Origin: VRUE01 sp963715455
GTDB taxonomy: Bacteria; Actinomycetota; Thermoleophilia; Solirubrobacterales; 70-9
Direction of reading: 5' to 3'
DNA: 64,000 bases
Assembly (NCBI GenBank): GCA_963715455.1
Contig: OY970245.1
Location: 1,178,001-1,242,000, forward strand
Positions 8,016 through 17,398 of the stretch are shown one piece after another. Numbering within the stretch: the first letter of the stretch is position 1; every line of letters begins with the position of its first letter. Under the pieces are notes generated by a model. It had not been told where the DNA came from. It saw nothing but the letters and a program-made list of their open reading frames with translations, and searched no databases. The position numbers and the translations under genes are program-made.

Positions 8016-8864
8016 GTGGCAGAGACGCTTGAGGAGCTGGTGGCGCGGGCGTTGGCTGAGGACGTGGGCAGCGGAGATGTGACCGCGGAGGCGACCGTGT
8101 CGGCCGAGGCGCGGGGGCGGGCGCGGATCGTGCAGAAGGAGCCGGGTGTCATTTTTGGGCTTGGCGTGGTGGCGGAGACGATGCGGCAGTGTGGGGTGGA
8201 GGATGTCGACAACCTCGTCGTCGAGGGGCAGTGGCGGGACGAGGTTCCGGTTGACGTCGTCTTTGCCAGTGGGTCTGCGGCTGGCCTGCTCGTTGCCGAG
8301 CGCACGGCGCTCAACTTCCTCGGCCACCTCTCTGGCGTAGCGACGCTCACCGGGCGTTTTGTCGAGGCGATCGCCGGCACGGGGGCAGCGATCCTTGACA
8401 CGCGCAAGACGACCCCGGGCCTGCGCGAGCTGGAGAAGGCTGCGGTGCTCGCCGGCGGTGGTCGCAATCACCGCCTGGGCCTCTACGACGCGATCCTCAT
8501 CAAGGAGAACCACATCGCCCTCGCCGGCAGCCTGGCGAAAGCCGTGCATGCTGCACGCACTGTCCACCCCGACCTTGCCGTCGAGGTCGAGTGCCGCGAC
8601 CTCGAAGAAGTCGCTTACGCATTGGGAACCGGCGCCGTCGACATTCTCTTGCTCGACAACATGGACCCCGAGATGCTGCGCAAAGCAGTCGAGCTGCGCG
8701 ACCAGAACAGCAGCGGCAAAGGCCCCTCGCTGGAGGCCTCCGGCGGGGTCACCTTGGAGACCGCTCGCACGATCGCCGAAACCGGCGTCGACTTCATCTC
8801 CGTTGGAGCCCTAACCCACTCAGCTCCAACGCTCGATTTCAGCCTGCTGATCGAGCTCGCTTAG
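8016..8864 (+). CDS. nadC: Nicotinate-nucleotide pyrophosphorylase (quinolinate PRTase)
   Basis: 282 residues from GTG 8016. It converts quinolinate and PRPP to nicotinate mononucleotide, CO2 and PPi in de novo NAD synthesis. Diagnostic motifs: ERTALNFLGHLSG, DTRKTTPGLR (phosphate and quinolinate binding), KENHIA, VEVECRDLEE and LLDNMDPE, with the C-terminal EASGGVTLE turn. Length is normal. nadA lies 1 kb downstream on the same strand, with mutM inserted between them in opposite orientation; nadB is not in the window. Confidence 0.96.
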   Translation: MAETLEELVARALAEDVGSGDVTAEATVSAEARGRARIVQKEPGVIFGLGVVAETMRQCGVEDVDNLVVEGQWRDEVPVDVVFASGSAAGLLVAERTALNFLGHLSGVATLTGRFVEAIAGTGAAILDTRKTTPGLRELEKAAVLAGGGRNHRLGLYDAILIKENHIALAGSLAKAVHAARTVHPDLAVEVECRDLEEVAYALGTGAVDILLLDNMDPEMLRKAVELRDQNSSGKGPSLEASGGVTLETARTIAETGVDFISVGALTHSAPTLDFSLLIELA

Positions 8865-8947
8865 CCGCCCCGGACGCGGAGCTCGGGCGCGAGATCTCCG
8901 GGTGTGATTAGCGCGCCCGCGCGGGAGCAGAGGAGTGGCACCTGGTT

Positions 8948-9793
8948 CTACTTGAGCAAGCGGGAGAGGCGGCGGTCCTTGAGCACGCGGCCGCCTGTCT
9001 GCTCCTTGGGGCAGTAGTTCGTCTGGTGCTCAGAGAAGAAGACCGCCTCGATCGTCGTGCCGCAGCGCGGGCAGGGCTCGCCCTCGCGCTTGTGCACCTG
9101 CAAAGGCATCGGCACCTTGTCGGGAAGCTGCTCCGGGATCGTCTCCTCGTAGTGGTCGATCACCCGCCCGAGCAGGCCGAGCGCGCCGTGCAGGCGCTCC
9201 ACCTCCTCCTCGCTCAGCTCCGAGCCCCTCTTGAAGGGCGAGAGCCGCGCCTCCCAGAGAATCTCATCGACCCAGGAGCGACCGATGCCCGCGATGTCGC
9301 CCTGGTGACGCAGAAGGGGATGGAGGTGGCGCGGCTGGTAGATCAGCGTCGCGAACTCATCCAGTGGTGGCGCCGGCCAGGCTTCGGGTCCCAGCCGCGC
9401 GACCGCCTCGTCTTCTTCGACGGCGCCGATCGGCAACAGTTTGGCCCAAGCCCGCTGCTTGGTGCCGAACTCGCGCAGGCGCAGCTCGCGGCCGTCCTCG
9501 AGCCGGATCAGCACTCGCGAGGCGCGATCTTTGGGCGAGGCGTGTTTCTCGAAGAGCCGCAACCGGCCAGCCGACATCAGGTGGATGAGCAGGGCCAGGT
9601 CGCCGAACTCGACCACCGGCATCTTGCCGATGCGCCGCACCGCGGTGAGCTGACGTCCAACGAGCTCTTCCAGAGGCGGCTCAAAGGTCTTCATTACGTT
9701 CATGCCCGGCGCCAGCGCAGATTCGACCACCGCTCCGGCGAGGACGGAGTTGAGGCGGCGGGCGGTGATCTCCACCTCGGGCAGCTCGGGCAT
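8948..9793 (-). CDS. mutM: Formamidopyrimidine-DNA glycosylase (Fpg/MutM family)
   Basis: 281 residues. It excises oxidised purines such as 8-oxoguanine and cuts the abasic site. The protein starts PELPEVE with catalytic Pro2 and Glu3, and carries the helix-two-turn-helix region (GRSWVDEILWEARLSP). The C-terminal zinc finger is unusual: CPRCGTTIEAVFF is followed by YCPKEQ, so the usual fourth Cys (CPxCQ) is Glu. Family assignment is firm; whether zinc is bound as C3E or lost is open. Confidence 0.93.
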   Translation of the reverse strand: MPELPEVEITARRLNSVLAGAVVESALAPGMNVMKTFEPPLEELVGRQLTAVRRIGKMPVVEFGDLALLIHLMSAGRLRLFEKHASPKDRASRVLIRLEDGRELRLREFGTKQRAWAKLLPIGAVEEDEAVARLGPEAWPAPPLDEFATLIYQPRHLHPLLRHQGDIAGIGRSWVDEILWEARLSPFKRGSELSEEEVERLHGALGLLGRVIDHYEETIPEQLPDKVPMPLQVHKREGEPCPRCGTTIEAVFFSEHQTNYCPKEQTGGRVLKDRRLSRLLK

Positions 9794-9878
9794 GTCGAGA
9801 GGGTAGACTTGTGCCTAGTTCATTCGACTGGTTCTAGGTCAGCGACCGGGCCAGCGAACATCGGAAACGGAAGGCTCC

Positions 9879-10910
9879 ATGCAGGAGTTGCCCACGATCC
9901 AACCCACGATGGCACCGGACCTCGCGCCGGATGAGATCCGTGCCCTTAGTGAGGAAGTGCGCACGCTCGCTGCTGAGCGCAATGCGGTGATCCTCGCCCA
10001 CAACTACCAGCTGCCCGAGGTGCAGGACGTCGCCGACCACATGGGCGACTCGCTCGGCCTCTCGCGCGCCGCGGCGGCCACCGAGGCCGAGGCGATCGCC
10101 TTCTGCGGCGTGCACTTCATGGCCGAGACGGCCTCGATCCTCTCGCCGGAAAAGACTGTGCTGATCCCCGACCTCGACGCCGGCTGTTCGCTGGCCGACT
10201 CGATTGACGCCGATCAGCTGCGCGCCTGGAAGGCCGAGCATCCGGAGGCAGTGGTCGTGATGTACGTCAACACCTCGGCTGAGGTCAAGGCCGAGACCGA
10301 CTACTGCTGCACCTCCTCCAACGCGGTCAAGGTGGTCGAGCACATCTGGGCCGAGCACGGGCCTGAGACCGAGATCCTCTTCGGGCCTGATATGTGGCTG
10401 GGCGCCTTCGTCGAGCGCGAAACCGGCTTGCGGGATGACCCGGACCGCCGCGCTCGCTTTCATATCTGGGACGGCGAGTGCCACGTGCACGCCGGCATCC
10501 GCCCTGGGGACATCGCTCAGACGCGGGCCGAGCACCCCGAGGCCGAGTTCCTCATCCACCCCGAGTGCGGTTGCGCCACGCAGGCTATGGAGTACGTCGC
10601 CGCTGGCGACATCGAGCCCGACGGCGTCCACATGCTCTCCACCTCGGGAATGCTCAAGCACGTCGAAGAGCACCCCGATGGCAGCTTCGTCGTCGCCACC
10701 GAGAACGGCATGCTCTATCCGCTGCAGCAGGCAGCGCCGCAGGCCAACCTGATCGAGGCCAACCGCATGGCCTTCTGCAAGTACATGAAGATGATCACGC
10801 TGCCGAAGCTGCGCGACAGCTTGCGCGAGATGCAGTTCGAGGTTTCGGTGCCGGCAGCTGTCGCCGAGCGCGCGCGCCTGCCGATCGAGCGCATGGTCGC
10901 CATCGGCTAG
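9879..10910 (+). CDS. nadA: Quinolinate synthase A
   Basis: 343 residues from ATG 9879, divergent from mutM. It condenses iminoaspartate with dihydroxyacetone phosphate to quinolinate. AHNYQLPEVQDVADHMGDSL is the family signature (AHxYQ). Candidate [4Fe-4S] cysteines are seen in TDYCCTSSN, HPECGCA and MAFCKYMKM. The upstream 85 bases contain a small inverted repeat, CCTAG...CTAGG (about 9814-9839). Confidence 0.96.
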   Translation: MQELPTIQPTMAPDLAPDEIRALSEEVRTLAAERNAVILAHNYQLPEVQDVADHMGDSLGLSRAAAATEAEAIAFCGVHFMAETASILSPEKTVLIPDLDAGCSLADSIDADQLRAWKAEHPEAVVVMYVNTSAEVKAETDYCCTSSNAVKVVEHIWAEHGPETEILFGPDMWLGAFVERETGLRDDPDRRARFHIWDGECHVHAGIRPGDIAQTRAEHPEAEFLIHPECGCATQAMEYVAAGDIEPDGVHMLSTSGMLKHVEEHPDGSFVVATENGMLYPLQQAAPQANLIEANRMAFCKYMKMITLPKLRDSLREMQFEVSVPAAVAERARLPIERMVAIG

Positions 10911-10930
10911 CGCGAGATATTGTCTCGCCC

Positions 10931-12745
10931 GTGCACGAGCTAGCCCAGCAGCTGCGCGTCGACGCGGTGCGCGCCAGCGCCGCCGCCGGTTCCGGCCACC
11001 CGACCTCCTCGATGTCGGCAGCGGACCTCATGGCGGTGCTCTTCAGCAAGTACCTGCGCTACGACTTTGCCGCCCCGGAGAACACTGCCAACGACCACCT
11101 GGTCTTCTCCAAGGGCCACGCCTCGCCGCTGCTCTACGCGCTCTACAAGGCGGCCGGAGCGATCGACGACGAGGAGCTGCTCACCTTCCGCGAGTTCGGT
11201 TCGCGCCTGCAGGGTCACCCGACACCGGAGATCCCCTGGGTTGACGTCGCCACCGGTTCGCTTGGACAGGGGCTGCCGATCGCCGTCGGCATCGCCCTCG
11301 CCGCGGCCAGGCTGGAGTCCTCGGAGCTACGCGTCTGGACGCTCTGCGGCGATTCGGAGCTGGCCGAGGGCTCGATGTGGGAGGCCTTCGAGCAGGCCGG
11401 CTACAACGGCCTCGCCAACCTGATCGCGATCGTCGACGTCAACCGGCTTGGCCAGCGCGGCCCGACCATGCACCAGTGGGATACCTCGAAGTTGGCGGCG
11501 CGTGCGGCGGCCTGCGAGTGGGATGTGCAGGAGATTGACGGTCACGATCTAGAGGCGATCGACGCCGCCTACGCCGCGGCGCTCGCCGCTGATCGCCCCG
11601 CGGTGATCTTTGCCCGCACCAAGAAGGGCCGCGGCGTAGCCGCGGTTGAGGATCAGGAAAACCAGCACGGCAAGCCGCTGGAGGACCCCGAGGCGGCGAT
11701 CGAGGAGCTGGGCGGCATCCGCTCGCTGAGCGTCGCGGTGCAGGCGCCGCCCGCGCCCAAGCCCTTCGAGGTCGCCCGCGCCGCGGTCGAGCGACCCAGC
11801 TACGAGGTCGGCGAGAAGGTCGCCACCCGCGGTGCCTACGGCGACGCGCTCGCTTGGCTTGGCTCGGTCGACGAGAAAGTCGTCGCCCTCGACGGCGAGG
11901 TCGGCAACTCGACCTACGCCGAGCGCTTCGCCGCCGTGCACCCCGAGCGCTTCTTCGAGATGTACATCGCCGAGCAGCAGATGGTTGCCTCGGCGATCGG
12001 CATGCAGACGCGCGGCTGGAAGCCGTTCGCCTCCTCCTTCGGGGCTTTCCTCAGTCGCGCTTATGACTTCGTCCGCATGGGGGCGATCTCCGCTGCCGAC
12101 CTGAAGCTCTGCGGCTCGCACGTCGGCGTCTCGATCGGCCCCGACGGCCCCTCGCAGATGGCGCTCGAAGACATCGCCTCGCTGCGCGCCGTGCTGGGCA
12201 GCGTCGTGCTCTACCCGTCGGACCCCAACCAGACGGTGCAGCTGCTCGACGCGATGCGCGAGCACCAGGGCATCAGCTACATGCGCACGACGCGCGAAAA
12301 GACGGCGGTGATCTACGGGCCGGACGAGCAGTTCCGCATCGGCGGCAGCCACACGGTGCGCTCCAGCGACGACGATGCCGTCACCCTGGTCGCCGCCGGC
12401 ATCACCCTGCACGAATCCCTCGCCGCTGCCGAGCAGCTCGCCGGCAAGGGCATCGCGGCGCGAGTCATCGACCTCTACTCGGTCAAGCCGGTCGACGCCG
12501 CGGCGATCGCCAAGGCCGCCGAGGAGACCGGGGCGATCGTCACGGTCGAGGATCACTGGGCCGAGGGCGGGATCGGCGAGGTCGTCGCCACCGTGCTCGC
12601 CGAGGCCGGCCTTAGCCCGCGCTTCGAGCGCCTCGCCGTCAGCGAGCGCCCTGGCAGCGGCCCGCCCGCCGCTCTGCTCGCCGCTGCCGGCATCGACGCC
12701 GAGCACATCGTCGCTGCCGCCGAGCAAATTACTAACGCTCGCTAA
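10931..12745 (+). CDS. tkt: Transketolase, single-chain
   Basis: 604 residues from GTG 10931, 20 bases after nadA. Thiamine-diphosphate enzyme that transfers two-carbon units in the pentose phosphate pathway. Visible: GSGHPTSSMSAAD, SKGHASPLLYA, the TPP/Mg motif GDSELAEGSMWEA...NRLGQ, the pyrimidine-binding domain (AEQQMVASAIGM, ASSFGAFLSRAYD) and the C-terminal transketolase domain. It is shorter than the E. coli enzyme (about 660) and closer to the compact form in animals and some archaea and actinobacteria. The frame stays open upstream to 10478, but that part overlaps nadA. Confidence 0.93.
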   Translation: MHELAQQLRVDAVRASAAAGSGHPTSSMSAADLMAVLFSKYLRYDFAAPENTANDHLVFSKGHASPLLYALYKAAGAIDDEELLTFREFGSRLQGHPTPEIPWVDVATGSLGQGLPIAVGIALAAARLESSELRVWTLCGDSELAEGSMWEAFEQAGYNGLANLIAIVDVNRLGQRGPTMHQWDTSKLAARAAACEWDVQEIDGHDLEAIDAAYAAALAADRPAVIFARTKKGRGVAAVEDQENQHGKPLEDPEAAIEELGGIRSLSVAVQAPPAPKPFEVARAAVERPSYEVGEKVATRGAYGDALAWLGSVDEKVVALDGEVGNSTYAERFAAVHPERFFEMYIAEQQMVASAIGMQTRGWKPFASSFGAFLSRAYDFVRMGAISAADLKLCGSHVGVSIGPDGPSQMALEDIASLRAVLGSVVLYPSDPNQTVQLLDAMREHQGISYMRTTREKTAVIYGPDEQFRIGGSHTVRSSDDDAVTLVAAGITLHESLAAAEQLAGKGIAARVIDLYSVKPVDAAAIAKAAEETGAIVTVEDHWAEGGIGEVVATVLAEAGLSPRFERLAVSERPGSGPPAALLAAAGIDAEHIVAAAEQITNAR

Positions 12746-12841
12746 CAATTCGCTAATCTGTCCTTTGCATCGCTTGGGCGGGGAATTGCGGGCCCGACGG
12801 CGCGCAGGAGTCACCCTGTACTCGCAGAAGGACGCGCGGGC

Positions 12842-13678
12842 ATGGCCAGAGCAAGGAAGCGAAAGACGAGCGGCGAGGAGCCGCAGCAGCGGCGCGCTGG
12901 TGGGCGGCCGATCATCGAGCTGCGCGATGTGACCAAGGTCTACCCGGGCGGCCACATGGCGCTCGACCGCGTCTCACTCGCCGTCGACCGCGGCGAGTTC
13001 GTCTTCCTCGTCGGCCCCACCGGTTGCGGCAAGTCGACGCTGATCAAGACGCTGATCCGCGACGAGGCGGTAACCGACGGCACGGTGCGCATCGCCGGCC
13101 GCGACATCGGCGCCCTGGCGGAGAAGAAGATCCCCCAGCTGCGGCGCAACATCGGCACCGTCTTCCAGGACTTCAAGCTGCTGCCCGATCGCACCGTCTA
13201 CGACAACGTCGCCTATGCGCTGCAGGTGATCGGTGCCAGTCGTGCTCAGATCCGCGCCCAAGTGCCGGAGATCCTGCGTCTCGTCGGCCTCTCGACCAAG
13301 CTGCACAGCTACCCCGATCAGCTCTCCGGCGGCGAGCAGCAACGCGTCTCGATCGCCCGTGCCTTCGTCAACCACCCGCCCCTGCTGCTCGCCGACGAGC
13401 CCAGCGGCAACCTCGACCCGGTCACCTCGATCGGCGTGATGCAGCTGCTCTACCGGATCAACAAGACCGGCACCACGGTGCTCGTCGTCACCCATGACCG
13501 CGAGATGGTCGACAACATGCGTCGCCGCGTGATCGAGCTGTATGAGGGCCGCGTCGTGCGCGACGAGGTGAGCGGCGGCTACACCGAGGAGTCGACGACC
13601 GAGTTCGGCCTGCGCATGCGGGCCGAGATGGGCGTCGCCCCCGAGGGTCAAACCAACGGACACGACTCGCTGATCTAG
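12842..13678 (+). CDS. ftsE: Cell division ATP-binding protein FtsE
   Basis: 278 residues. ABC ATPase partner of FtsX that activates septal peptidoglycan hydrolases. Walker A GPTGCGKST, Q-loop VFQDFKLLPDRTVYDNVAYAL (an FtsE hallmark), signature LSGGEQQRVSIARA, Walker B LLLADEPSGNLD and switch His THDRE. A basic N-terminal extension of about 25 residues and a C-terminal tail of about 35 are longer than in E. coli. The stop is directly followed by the ftsX ATG. Confidence 0.95.
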   Translation: MARARKRKTSGEEPQQRRAGGRPIIELRDVTKVYPGGHMALDRVSLAVDRGEFVFLVGPTGCGKSTLIKTLIRDEAVTDGTVRIAGRDIGALAEKKIPQLRRNIGTVFQDFKLLPDRTVYDNVAYALQVIGASRAQIRAQVPEILRLVGLSTKLHSYPDQLSGGEQQRVSIARAFVNHPPLLLADEPSGNLDPVTSIGVMQLLYRINKTGTTVLVVTHDREMVDNMRRRVIELYEGRVVRDEVSGGYTEESTTEFGLRMRAEMGVAPEGQTNGHDSLI

Positions 13679-14590
13679 ATGTCGAAGCTCTTCTTCTTCA
13701 CTCAGGAGGCCTTCCGCGCCCTGCGCCGCAACGGCGCCCCGAGCCTGGCGGCGATTGTCACCACGGTCACCACCGTGATTCTGCTCGGCGTGCTGATCCC
13801 CGTTTTCCAGACGGCGCAGACGCAGAGCAACGAGATTCGCGACAGCCTCGAGTTCCGCGTGGCGATCTACGACGACGCGACCAAAGCCGAAACGGCGGCC
13901 CTGCAAGGCAAGTTGGAAGCGATTCCCCACGCCGAGTCGGTCAGCCTGATCACCAAGGCTGAGGCGCTGAAAGAACTCGAAAAGGATCTCGGCAAGTCGA
14001 AGAGCGAAGACCTGCTCGCCCAGCTGCGCGACAACCCACTGCCGGCCAACTTCCAGATCAAGGCCGACGACGCCGCCAACCTCGAGGCGGTGCGTGCTGC
14101 GGTGACCCCACCGGGCCCGAACGGCAAGCCACAGCCGATCTCGCCGATCATCCAGGACGTCTTTGACCGCCAGCAGGAGTCGCAGCAGATCGAGCAGGTG
14201 ACCAGCGCGCTGAAGATCGTGCTGACCGTGATCACGGCGCTGCTCATCGCCGCCTCGCTGATGCTGGTCGGCAACACGATCCGGCTTTCGATCTACACCC
14301 GCCGCCGCGAGGTCGAGGTGATGCGGTTGGTCGGTGCGACGCGTTGGTTCATCCGCTGGCCCTTCATGATCGAGGGCGTCGTCGTCGGCTTCACCGGCGG
14401 CCTCATCGCCATACTGATCCTGTGGTTGGGCAAGATCACGATCGTCGACCCGCTGAGCGACACCTTCGCCTTCCTCGCGGCGCAAGACAACATCCCCTTC
14501 CCGACGCTAGTTGCGATCCTCTTCGCCGCCGCGGTGCTGGTCTCAGCGATCGGCTCGGGTATCACCCTGCGCCGCTTCCTCAAGGTCTGA
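13679..14590 (+). CDS. ftsX: Cell division protein FtsX
   Basis: 303 residues with four membrane segments: one near the N-terminus, a large extracellular loop of about 150 residues (where FtsX contacts its hydrolase or adaptor), then three closely spaced segments. The cytosolic RRREVEVMRLVGATRWFIRWPF is the family hallmark. No base separates it from ftsE, so the pair is co-translated. Confidence 0.95.
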   Translation: MSKLFFFTQEAFRALRRNGAPSLAAIVTTVTTVILLGVLIPVFQTAQTQSNEIRDSLEFRVAIYDDATKAETAALQGKLEAIPHAESVSLITKAEALKELEKDLGKSKSEDLLAQLRDNPLPANFQIKADDAANLEAVRAAVTPPGPNGKPQPISPIIQDVFDRQQESQQIEQVTSALKIVLTVITALLIAASLMLVGNTIRLSIYTRRREVEVMRLVGATRWFIRWPFMIEGVVVGFTGGLIAILILWLGKITIVDPLSDTFAFLAAQDNIPFPTLVAILFAAAVLVSAIGSGITLRRFLKV

Positions 14591-14597
14591 ACGCGTC

Positions 14598-15788
14598 GTG
14601 AGGGGTTGGGGGACCGCGGTCCTCGGCGCCGCGATCGTCGTCTTCCTCTGCGCCGGGATCTGGCTCGGTGGCCACCCCGCCAAGCTGCCCGAGTTCGCCC
14701 GCGACCTGCTGGTCAGCGACTCGTCCGGCCTGACCGCGGAAGCGACGGAACTGATCGAGGACAACTACTACCGGGCGGTCGAGGAAGGCGAACTGAGTGA
14801 CGCCTCTCTGCAGGGCATGGTCCGCGAGCTGCGCCGCAGCAACGACGACCGCTTCTCCGAATACTTCTCGCCAGCGGCGTTGGAGCGCTTCAATGAGGTG
14901 CTCTCCGGTCGCTTCTCCGGCGTCGGTCTCTCCGTCTCCCAGGTCGCGCAGGGCTTGCAGGTCGACCGCGTCTTCCCCGGCTCGCCGGCGAAACAGGCTG
15001 GGATCGAGGTAGGTGAGCTGATCGTCTCCGTCGAAGGCAAGTCGATCGCCGGCCAGAGCAGCAGGGCCTCGACCGAGAAGATCAAAGGCCCGGAAGGGAC
15101 CGAGGTGACGCTCGGTGTACGCGATTCGCGCAGCGGCAAGACGCGCGAGCTGGAGATCACCCGGGCGCAGATCGCGCTGCCTGTCGTCACCAACAAAGTG
15201 ATCGAGCGTGGCGGGCGCAAGCTGGGCTACGTGCGCATGGCGGGCTTCACCGAAGGGGTGCACGGGCCGCTGCGCGAAGCCGTGCAGAAGCTGCAGCGCC
15301 AGGGCGTGGAGGGAATTGTCCTCGACCTGCGGGCCAACGGCGGCGGCCTGCTCGAGGAGGCCGTGCTGACGGCGAGCATTTTCCTGCCCGAGGATGAGGT
15401 CGTCGTACGCACCGAGTCGCGTACCCAGGGCGACGCCACCTACGAGACGGTCGGCGACAATCTGCCGTCGCTGCCGATTGTCGTGCTGATCGATCGCAAC
15501 ACCGCCTCCGCGGCGGAGATCCTCACCGCGGCGCTGGCCGATAACGCCGGCGCCGAGGTGGTGGGCACGCGCTCCTATGGCAAGGGCGTCTTCCAGCAGG
15601 AGGTCGGCCTCTCTAACGGCGGCGCCCTGAAGCTGACGATCGGCGAGTACTTCACCCCCGACGGCGTCAACCTCGCCGGTCGCGGCATCCACCCCGACGT
15701 GGAGGCGCGCGACCAGCGGGGGACGACCCGCGATGAGGCGCTCGAGCGAGCCCTGGAGGAGCTGGCGGCGCAACAGGACACCAATTGA
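14598..15788 (+). CDS. C-terminal processing peptidase (S41), membrane-anchored
   Basis: 396 residues from GTG 14598. An N-terminal hydrophobic segment (AVLGAAIVVFLCAGIWLGG) anchors or exports it. A PDZ domain follows (FSGVGLSVSQVAQGLQVDRVF...GSPAKQAGI), then the S41 core with catalytic Ser in NTASAAEILTAAL and Lys in TRSYGKGVFQQ. S41 peptidases of this type trim envelope proteins. Its place right after ftsX suggests it may control the FtsEX-linked hydrolase system, as Ctp-type proteases do with NlpC/P60 hydrolases in other bacteria; this is inference. Confidence 0.9.
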   Translation: MRGWGTAVLGAAIVVFLCAGIWLGGHPAKLPEFARDLLVSDSSGLTAEATELIEDNYYRAVEEGELSDASLQGMVRELRRSNDDRFSEYFSPAALERFNEVLSGRFSGVGLSVSQVAQGLQVDRVFPGSPAKQAGIEVGELIVSVEGKSIAGQSSRASTEKIKGPEGTEVTLGVRDSRSGKTRELEITRAQIALPVVTNKVIERGGRKLGYVRMAGFTEGVHGPLREAVQKLQRQGVEGIVLDLRANGGGLLEEAVLTASIFLPEDEVVVRTESRTQGDATYETVGDNLPSLPIVVLIDRNTASAAEILTAALADNAGAEVVGTRSYGKGVFQQEVGLSNGGALKLTIGEYFTPDGVNLAGRGIHPDVEARDQRGTTRDEALERALEELAAQQDTN

Positions 15789-17398
15789 GCAGGCGCGACT
15801 GGCGCTACTACCGTGCCCGGCAGCGGGCGCGCGGCCGGGGCAGATCCCGTCGAGCGGCGCCACGCAACGCCCGCGAGGCGGTCGAGGCGCTGCTCGAGGA
15901 GCGGATCGAGCGGCGCGGCTTTCCGGCCTCGCTCGAGGTCGAGGCGGGTCGCGCGGCAGGGGCGGCAGGGGCGAGCAGCCCCCGTCGTCGTGATCTGACC
16001 GAGCTACCCACCTTCACGGTCGACCCGGCGACGGCGCGCGACTTTGACGACGCAGTCTCTGCGCGGCGCGAAGCGGATGGAGTGCGACTCTGGATCCACA
16101 TCGCTGACGTCGCCGCCCACGTGCGCCCTGGCTCACCGCTTGATCTCGAGGCGCGGCAGCGGGCGAACAGCACTTACGTGCCGGGCTCGGTCGAGCCGAT
16201 GCTGCCGCGAGCGCTGAGCGAGGAGGCCTGCAGCCTGGCACCGGGGGTCGAGCGTCTGGCGGTCACCGCCGAGATCGAGCTCAGCCCGCAGGGCATGCCG
16301 CGCGCGGCGAGCTTCTACCGCAGCCGCATCCGCTCGCAGGCGCGGCTCGACTACGACCAGCTCGACCGCGTCTTCGCCGGGCAGGCAAGTGCTCCCGAGG
16401 GCGTGGCCGAGCCGCTGACGGTTGCCCGCGACGCCGCCGCGCTGCTCGGCCAGCGCCGCGGCGCGACCAGCCTCGATGTCGAGTCCTTCGAGCCAGAGTT
16501 TCGCTTCGATGTGGAGGGCAACGTGACCGGCGCCCGCGCGGTCGAGCAGACCGAGTCGCACCGCCTGGTCGAGCGGCTGATGATCCTCGCCAACGAGCAG
16601 GTCGCTCAGCTGCTCGAGCACAAGCGGGTGTCGGCTGTCTACCGCGTCCACGCCCAACCCGATGCGGCCCGGGTCGAGCGCCTGATCGAGCAATTGGGGG
16701 CGCTCGATATTCCGACGCCGCCATTGCGAGGAGGCCTGGCGCCTGGGCAGGCGGGCGCAGCCGTCGCCGAAGCGAGCCGCTTGGTGATCGAGGAGGCCGC
16801 GCATCGCGGCCACGGCCGCGATGCGTATACATCGCTTGTGCTCCGCTCTCTAATGCAGGCCTCCTACAGTGACCGCAACAGCGGTCACGCTGGGCTCGGC
16901 AGTCCGGCCTACTGCCACTTCACCTCGCCGATCCGCCGCTACCCGGATCTGCTCGTGCACCGCGCTCTGTTGGCGACGTTGGGCGAGGGGGAGGAGGCGC
17001 CGCGCGCGGCAGAGGCACGCGAGGTCGCCTGGCACAGCAGCGAGCAGGAGCGCGAGTCAGCCAAGATCGAGCGCGACGCTGACGATGTCTGCGCCGCCTA
17101 CCTGCTCGAGCGCGAGTTGGCCGAGCGCGGTGAGGACGTTGGCTTCGAGGGTGAGGTGTCTGGCGTGATCCGCGGCGGTGCCTTCGTCGCTTTCGGCGGT
17201 GAGCTGGGCGACGTCTATGAGGGCTTCGTGCCGGCTCGCACCTTGGGCGGTGAGCGCTTCGAGCTGAATGAGACCGAGACGGCGCTGGTCGGTGCCGAGT
17301 CGCGCACGACGCTGCGGCTCGGTGATCCGATATCCGTCCGCGTGGGCAGCGTCGAAGCGCCACGCGGCCGGGTCGATCTGGAGCTCGTCAATGGCTAA
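15785..17398 (+). CDS. RNB-domain exoribonuclease (RNase II/R-like), short form
   Basis: 537 residues. It starts at TTG 15785, overlapping the peptidase stop (TTGA). The catalytic RNB centre reads DPATARDFDDA, and FTSPIRRYPDLLVHRAL is the conserved C-terminal RNB motif; an S1-like domain follows (FEGEVSGVIRGGAFVAFGG). It lacks the N-terminal cold-shock domains and winged-helix part of E. coli RNase R, leaving only an Arg-rich N-terminus. It probably degrades mRNA 3' to 5'. RNase R works with tmRNA-SmpB in E. coli, which fits the coupled smpB gene. Confidence 0.9.
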   Translation: MSRRDWRYYRARQRARGRGRSRRAAPRNAREAVEALLEERIERRGFPASLEVEAGRAAGAAGASSPRRRDLTELPTFTVDPATARDFDDAVSARREADGVRLWIHIADVAAHVRPGSPLDLEARQRANSTYVPGSVEPMLPRALSEEACSLAPGVERLAVTAEIELSPQGMPRAASFYRSRIRSQARLDYDQLDRVFAGQASAPEGVAEPLTVARDAAALLGQRRGATSLDVESFEPEFRFDVEGNVTGARAVEQTESHRLVERLMILANEQVAQLLEHKRVSAVYRVHAQPDAARVERLIEQLGALDIPTPPLRGGLAPGQAGAAVAEASRLVIEEAAHRGHGRDAYTSLVLRSLMQASYSDRNSGHAGLGSPAYCHFTSPIRRYPDLLVHRALLATLGEGEEAPRAAEAREVAWHSSEQERESAKIERDADDVCAAYLLERELAERGEDVGFEGEVSGVIRGGAFVAFGGELGDVYEGFVPARTLGGERFELNETETALVGAESRTTLRLGDPISVRVGSVEAPRGRVDLELVNG

